DNA of 64,000 nucleotides, taken from NCBI RefSeq assembly GCF_048771995.1, contig NC_133024.1, positions 5,220,001 to 5,284,000 of the forward strand, written 5' to 3'. Shown here piece after piece: positions 58,517 through 64,000 of this stretch. Under the pieces are notes generated by a model. That model was not told the DNA's origin, did no database searches, and saw only the letters and a program-made list of their open reading frames with translations. Numbering within the stretch: the first letter of the stretch is position 1; each line of letters begins with the position of its first letter. Origin of the DNA: Taeniopygia guttata (Eukaryota; Chordata; Aves; Passeriformes; Estrildidae). Made by a program: the position numbers and the translations under genes.

Positions 58517-58921
58517 TGTGAGAAACGATGCTCACTTTCAAAAATTTTAGAAGTTTATTAAGACCTTACCAAAATACAACAGAAGAAATACAGCACCAAA
58601 GCAAAGGATTCAACCACCATGTGCTCATCTAAAAAAATGGATGCTCCACCTTTTATACCTCTAGCCCTTCCCAAAATCTTGTTTATCAACTCCTTATTGC
58701 TGTCCAGTGGTGATCACTTTCTTACATCTTGATTGGAGGTCAGGTCTTGCCATAGTAACAAGCTGACCCTCCCAAATGCCCCAAGTACTAAGGCCATGCT
58801 ATGATAACAATGCAAGGGGGAGGGGAAACATAACTATACATCTACAAATCTTCTCTTAACGTGTACATTATATTCACCCCTTAACTGTGAGAGTCAACCA
58901 TTGCATTATTCATCTACAACA
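58517..58921 (-). mobile_element. 3' LTR of a class I (gammaretrovirus-like) ERV
   Basis: On the minus strand it starts TGTTGTAGATG and ends CGTTTCTCACA, 405 bases. It has TATAAAAGG (complement near 58650-58658) and AATAAA (complement near 58554-58559). It is the same family as the solo LTR at 15534-15852. A polypurine tract sits directly upstream on the minus strand, which identifies this as the 3' LTR. Confidence 0.9.
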
Positions 58922-58940
58922 AACCCCCCTTTTCTTTTTC
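58922..58940 (-). other. Polypurine tract of the class I ERV
   Basis: The minus strand reads GAAAAAGAAAAGGGGGG and then two to four T bases before the LTR start. This is the usual plus-strand primer position. Confidence 0.85.
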
Positions 58941-58944
58941 TATA

Positions 58945-59630
58945 AGTCATTGGGCTTGAACAAAAATTTTTTTCTCTCTCTTGAATGAGTCATACTAGCA
59001 TCTGTTGATATGGGCAAGGACAGTGGAAACAGGAGAAAAAAAGGTCTCAGGTCTCATAAAAAGAGTTCTCATATTTGGAGTATACAAAAGGGCATCACAG
59101 AGGTCTGATATGGTTTTTACCCCCATCTATTGTGCCTATGGGATTGCTACCCTTAGTAGGTGTAACATAGTGGTGAGTACAGAGGCCAGCTTGGTCGTGC
59201 CATCTAGTCCCTGTTGTATTAAAAGACAACTGAGGAATAATTGAGGTCTGCTATGGCCTTTTTGCCCCCACCTTACCATGCCTACGGGGTTGCTGTCCAC
59301 AGAAGAGCTATGGAATCTTCTTGGTGGTGAATAAAGGGGCCAACCTGGTCTTGCCCTCTATTGGCTGTCTTACTTTGCTTGTAGTTCTTTAGGAAACTGC
59401 CCCAATACCTCTTACAGTTCTTTGTGTACTTTGTCTCAACAGATGCTTGTAATTACCATCTATTAAAACAGGAAAGCAGTCCTTGAGCTGGCTGGTGGAA
59501 GCTTGACTCTACTTTTTGGATGTCTTGCTGTTTCTGTGGTTGTCTCTCGGTCTCTGCTTGAGAGCAATCTTGTCTCACCCAATCTGGATGTTGTAGTCCA
59601 TTCTTTGGGTTCTTCTACCGGGCCTTTAAC
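58945..59630 (-). other. Short ERV internal segment with an imperfect tandem duplication
   Basis: Only about 690 bases lie between the integrase end and the polypurine tract, too few for an env gene, and no env-like frame is seen. Two copies of a unit of about 115-125 bases start at 59100 and 59243 (both 'gaggtctg.tatgg' and later 'gccta.gg.attgct' and 'cttg.tc.tgcc.tcta'). Confidence 0.6.
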
Positions 59631-59634
59631 TCTG

Positions 59635-61380
59635 GTGGCATGAGTCCATCCCCGCTCTGCAGTTCACATGGCTGATTCGGTTGTGAGCAGTACCTGAAAG
59701 GGACCTTCCCACTGACGAGTTAGAGGCTGATCTCTCCATGATTTGATCATTACCCAATCCCCAGGATTAATATTATGGATTCTGGAATCCAGGGTGGTAG
59801 TTTGAGGAATTCTTCCTCTATGTCTTAGCCCTTCTAAGGTTCGTACTATAGACATAACATATTTCTTGGCATTGGCGTCCACTTCCTCATAGGTAGAAAC
59901 TTTCTGGGGTGAGGTTAAAAAGGGTAACCCAAATATCATTTCATAGGTGAGACCCCCAGACTGGGGATGTTTTAATTCTTAACCGGACTAAAGGGAGACA
60001 TTTTATCCATGACATTTGGGTTTCAATCATCAGCTTAACTAGAGCTCTTTTAAGAGTTTGATTCATCCTCTCAACATAACCAGAACTCTGTGGATGCCAT
60101 GGAGTGTTTAACTCCCATTTCACTCCCAGGGCTCAAGCAACTTTCTTCAATAATTTAGATGTGAAATGAGTTCCTTGGTCTGAATCAATCCTGTTCACCA
60201 TCCCATATCAGGGAATGATTGATTCTAGAAGTGTTTGATTGATTCAAGAAGTGAATGATTGATTCTGTAAGTGTTTTACTCAGAATATTGGTATTGGCTT
60301 TAAGAGTGGGTACCACCTCTACCTAATGAGTCAAGTGATTTACTATCACTAGTAAAAATTTCCACAATTGTATCTGGAGAAGCTCAGTAAAGTCTACTTG
60401 GATGTTTTGAAAGGGCCATAAGGCTAGTTCTTGCCCTCCTCTGTGTGTTTTCCTCATGACTTTCCTCACGTGATTTGTTGACATCATACACTGTTCAGTT
60501 ACTTGCTTAGCTATTCCAAACATTCCTATGCAGCCCCAGTCCCTTAGAAATGGATTGCTTAGCGCTTGTGTACCCTCATGTGTTGTACCATGCATGCCTT
60601 CCAGCGTTTTCTTGGCAAGGGGATTATTTAACACTTGTCTCCCATCCGCTAGTCTCCTCTGCCATTCGTTATCTTTCTTGGCTCCTGTTTTAAGGAGTTC
60701 TTTCTCTTCTGTCTCACTGAATACAGGGGCTTCTTGCATTTCTCTCATGGGGGTTAACACCATCATTAATTTTTCTGTCCCTGATCCTGTTGCATTCTTA
60801 GCTTCTAAATATGCTAAGTTGTTCCCTCATGCCTCTTGAGTCACCCCTTTTTGATGTCCTTTAACGTATACTATTGTCACTTCTGGTAATTGTAAGGCTT
60901 CTAATACCTCCAAAATAAGCTTTTCATGAGCCAGTCCCTTTCCCTTTTAATTTAATAGCTCCCTCTTTTCCCAAATTTTTCCAAAGGTAGGCACTACTCC
61001 AAAAGCATATTTTGTGTGTGTATATATTGTTTCTTTTTTCTGTGTTAATATTTCCAGAGCTCATTTTAGGGCATATAACTCACATGCTTGGGCTGGCCAG
61101 TTGGAGGGTAACTTTTCCTTTTCTATGGCCACTAACTCTCCATCTACTACAGAGTACCCTGACTCCTGGTGCCCCTGGATTGCCCTTGAAGATCCATCAA
61201 TGTAGAAATGTCTTCCTCCTTGGAGTGGCTGATCTGTCAGGTCTTCTCTTACTTTAGTTTGATAGTTTATAACCTCTAGGCAATTATGTACTAGTCCCTC
61301 ATCTGGTTCTCCATCCAAAAACTGGGGAGGGTTGAGTTGGTTACTTATGATTAGTTCTAAATCATGATCTATTAACATGG
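59635..61380 (-). pseudogene. Class I ERV pol remnant: RNase H and integrase, broken
   Basis: Read on the minus strand from 61378 downward. First comes an RNase H-like block with FYIDGSS and later ACELYALK. A block at 60766-60323 follows with integrase N-terminal features and QVDFTEL, the first aspartate of the DDE triad; it ends in a stop just after VNHLTH. A core block at 60123-59941 has HPQSSGYVERMNQTLK, which contains the catalytic glutamate. A C-terminal block at 59939-59664 has PGDWVMIKSWRDQPLTRQWE, the gammaretroviral integrase C-terminal signature. The blocks are in different frames with stops between, so no protein can be made. Reverse transcriptase, protease and gag are not recognisable upstream, so the provirus is truncated at about 61.4 kb. 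Confidence 0.88.
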
Positions 61381-61384
61381 CTTC

Positions 61385-62435
61385 ATACTATTTCTCAGCC
61401 TTTTGGTTTAGGATACTTCTGAATGAGGGGTATATATTTTCAATTTCCCCATAAAGGTTAATCTATTGCTTTTTTCTATGAGTAGCTTTCAAAAGTGTCT
61501 TTACCTATGACCTTTCAGTGGGTAACTTCACGAAACATTAGTAAATATTGTCACTGTATTTTGGATATTTCCACTGGTGTTTAGTTGCTGTAAATGGAAA
61601 TACCTATTTCATAGAGGTCTCCTGGTCCCTTTGACTTTTCCCCATCTTTTCACTAGAGTTTTTCCTGCTTTCCTTAAAGGTATGCAATCCCATGGGTCTG
61701 CCCCACTCCTAGCCATAGGCAAAAGGAACCTTCAGCATTCCTGCACTCCCATTGTGACAAGAAAACAAAAGCAGGCTTGGCTGATCCAGAGAAGTGAGTT
61801 GAAATAGTCTTTGATTTTAGAACTAGGAAGAAGTGATTAGAGAGGTACCAAGCCAACCTATAATAAAAGAGCTACAGAATCTATTTTAGTTTTCCATACA
61901 GCCCTTTCCCCCCCCCCCCCCCCCCCAGAAACTGCAAAGAGCTTCCTTCTGACTGCCTCCATTGTGTCAGGGAAGAATTGTTTTTGAATGACCTCTATAA
62001 GCTTTAACAGGATGTTGCTTATTTGCAGCCATGGAGTTGCTTTTCCAATGTGTGAGTTTAGAAGCCAACTGGTTAGAAAATGTGCATAGCACATCCTTTG
62101 TAACCCCTCAAAGCCATGTGATCATTATCCTAAAAGCAGAAAACGGTGTTAAATTATTTCAGCTAAGCCTCCATACATTGCCAGTTCTAAGGCCTGGCTG
62201 TAGGGGTGAAATGCCCTGCGGTCTCTCACTGCATGCTGCAGCTCACCTGGCAGGAACCTGGGTTCCTCTCACCTGCAAAGCATCCTTCCACATCTGGACA
62301 TAACTTTGGCCAAGAGTCTCAGTGGATTGCAGTTCTGACTTCAAGGGAAGATGAATGTGAGTGGCAGTGAGCACAACACTGAGCCCATACACCTCTGTAG
62401 TGAGCCATACACCCACCAAGGGCGTGTCATAGAAC
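61385..62435. other. Intergenic; C19 homopolymer at 61908-61926; no gene recognised
   Basis: A run of 19 C on the plus strand (G19 on the minus) may be an unstable or mis-assembled site. Confidence 0.55.
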
Positions 62436-62437
62436 CA

Positions 62438-62840
62438 GATCACAGAATCAGTTAGACTGGGAAAGAACCCTAAGATCATCAAGTCCAACCAATAACCCAA
62501 CACTACCAAGTCCATCACTGAACCATGTCCCTAAAGTGCCACAAAGTGCCATCCACCTTTTAAATACCTCCAGGGTTCATGAGTCAATCAGTTCCCTGAC
62601 CCAGCCTAGATCTCCCCTGGTACAATTTGAGGCCATTTCCAATTATCCTATCACTTGTAATGGGGGGAAGAGAGTGACCCCTACTTCTCTGCAACCTTCC
62701 ATTAGGCAGTTATAGAAAGTGAGAAAATCTCTTCTGAGACTCCTTGTTTTCTAGACTGAACACCCCAGGTTCCTTCAGCTACTCTTCATCCCAGGTTCTT
62801 TCAGGGTCATGCTCCAGGTTTCTATCACCTGTCCCTCACA
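62438..62840 (-). mobile_element. CR1 LINE fragment of a different, older subfamily
   Basis: 'cacagaatcagttagactgggaaagaaccctaagatcatcaagtccaacc', then 'ccatgtccctaaagtgcca', 'cctccagggttcatgagtcaatc' and 'ttccttcagctactcttcatcccagg'. Confidence 0.88.
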
Positions 62841-63379
62841 CGGCCTGGCTACAGGTCCCTGTCACAGGGTGGATCTGTCATCTGCTGTCTTGGGAGCCTT
62901 GGTGGGAGCAGAAATCTTGCCACAGAATTTGCGTATCAGTGGCAGAATGGATCAGGCTCTGTCACACTGAATTTTGGCTACAATAGCAGCTATTTCAACA
63001 TGAAGATCCTAATATTCACTTTCAAGTTCTTCTTACAGGTTTACTACACCAATTACAGAGGGTGAGATGGTGAGATTACACTGGCTTCCTGATTTCATAG
63101 AATTTGATGGAGTCCTACATTTTTAATCTGATTTTTTTCCTTGCTCATCTGCCATAAATCCCAGCTCTTCTGATATTCCTGCATATCTCCGTTATCAATG
63201 GTGTGTGTGGTGTGTCACCTGTGAAATAGCTGTGCTGACTCATCACCTCCACCTCGACTGGAACAGGAGATCCCACATTGGTGAGCAACCTTGCTGGGAA
63301 AGGCAGAGTGTGTTAAACAACCTTTACATCACGCAACATGCTTAGATTTGGGCGTCTTTTTGAGCATCTTGCAAAGATG

Positions 63380-64000
63380 GAGGTTGCGTTTCCGAACGCA
63401 GTGCCTCAGCGAGGGGAGCCGTGCATGGAGGCATCCCGGTCGCTTGCAGACGCGGGGGGCGGACTGGCAGTACGGTGCCATTCAGGAAGGGGATAGGTGG
63501 TACCGGAGGGACCGAGGAGGGAGCGGAGCCGCCTCGGAGAGCGCTGAGGGCAGGGCCGAGCCGCCCGGCCTGCCCCGGCCACAGCCCCGGCCGCACCGCC
63601 CGCCGCCGCCGCCAGGGGTCCCCGCAGGCCGGGCGGCCGCACCGCCCGCTCGGGGGCGGGCCGGGCCATCAGCTGACCGGCCCCGCCGCGCCGCTCCCGG
63701 AGCCGCCGCACATCAGTCGTCTCCCTCGGCAGCGGCACGGCCTGCGGGATTTATAGTCGGACCCCGTCGCGTCTCTCGCCGGACGGCATCCCTCCCTCCC
63801 CTCCTTCCTCCCCGCTCCCAGCCGCCGCGATGCTGCCCCACTTAGCCGTCCTGCTGCTGGCTGCCGGCGCCGCCCGGGCTCTAGAGGTAAGTGGGGTAGG
63901 AAGCAGCGGGCGGGGGGCTTCCCGCTGCCCTCTGCCGCTTCTCCGGAGCTTTGTCTGTTCGCAGTCGCCCCCGCGGCGTGGGCTTGGCCGCGGCGGGGCA
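63380..64000 (+). promoter_or_regulatory. CpG island promoter with TATA-like element
   Basis: GC content rises sharply at about 63380 and CpG is dense to the window end. A TATA-like GGGATTTATAGTC (TTTATAG about 63750-63756) lies about 75 bases before the ATG, with an E-box CAGCTG at 63670-63675 and GC boxes (GGGGCGGG near 63653). Frames up to 184 codons here are shadows of GC-rich DNA. Confidence 0.8.
63830..63886 (+). CDS. First coding exon of an unidentified secreted or membrane protein
   Basis: The ATG sits in a strong Kozak context (gccgccgcgATG). The 19 codons read MLPHLAVLLLAAGAARALE and are followed by the donor CTAGAG|gtaagt, so the exon leaves in phase 0. The leucine/alanine core followed by small residues is a typical signal peptide with likely cleavage after an alanine near residues 14-17. 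The TATA-like element and CpG island upstream fit a first exon. The gene continues to the right beyond the window. I do not recognise the family from 19 residues. In human the genes around MAP6 include SERPINH1, MOGAT2 and DGAT2, and none has an N-terminus that I can match. Confidence 0.75.

Noticed and set aside
63291-63845. 184-codon plus-strand frame in the CpG island
   Set aside because: It overlaps the promoter and first exon in a different frame and is GC-driven (R/A/P/G-rich).
1-64000. Bacterial-type features (operons, CRISPR arrays, riboswitches) and tRNA/rRNA genes
   Set aside because: The DNA is avian nuclear. I saw no CRISPR-like spaced repeats, and no tRNA or rRNA sequence that I could recognise by eye.

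Overview
This is a window of bird nuclear DNA, almost certainly from a songbird (passerine). The evidence is a sparse gene content with GT-AG introns, about two dozen fragments of CR1 LINEs carrying the avian CR1 3' end, several LTR families of the type that fills songbird genomes, and a growth hormone gene whose protein is clearly avian. Coding sequence is under 2% of the window. Almost all open frames are chance frames or lie in repeats.

Layout. 1-1703: an ERVL-type LTR split by a younger solo LTR (343-1016) with a 6-bp target-site duplication and an extreme loss of G, which looks like G-to-A editing. 1704-19511: intergenic or MAP6 intron 1 sequence with microsatellites, CR1 pieces and solo LTRs (4019-4692 with TSD TATGG; 15534-15852 with TSD CTAG). 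19512-21749 (+): two exons of MAP6, a microtubule-stabilising protein, with a stop codon and a close polyadenylation signal that would give a short C-terminus. 21850-40290: about 18 kb with no gene that I can recognise, containing CR1 and LTR pieces.

40314-45557 (-): a complete growth hormone gene. It has five exons, all GT-AG junctions, a 217-residue precursor, a TATA box, two near-consensus Pit-1-like sites and an AATAAA signal. It is convergent with MAP6. In chicken and mammals GH and MAP6 are, to my knowledge, on different chromosomes (GH beside CD79B/SCN4A). This copy is therefore probably the relocated passerine duplicate rather than the ancestral locus, and its introns show that it moved as DNA and not as a retrocopy.

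45.7-63.3 kb: intergenic DNA dominated by endogenous retroviruses. There is a solo LTR (about 49740-50167); a minus-strand element with a 5' LTR at 55307-55831, a GC-rich minisatellite-bearing leader and a broken gag-like region (52.7-53.6 kb); and a minus-strand class I (gammaretrovirus-like) remnant with a 3' LTR, polypurine tract, integrase and RNase H pieces (58.5-61.4 kb). 63.38-64.0 kb (+): a CpG island promoter and the first coding exon, a 19-codon signal-peptide-like sequence, of a gene that runs off the right edge and that I cannot name.
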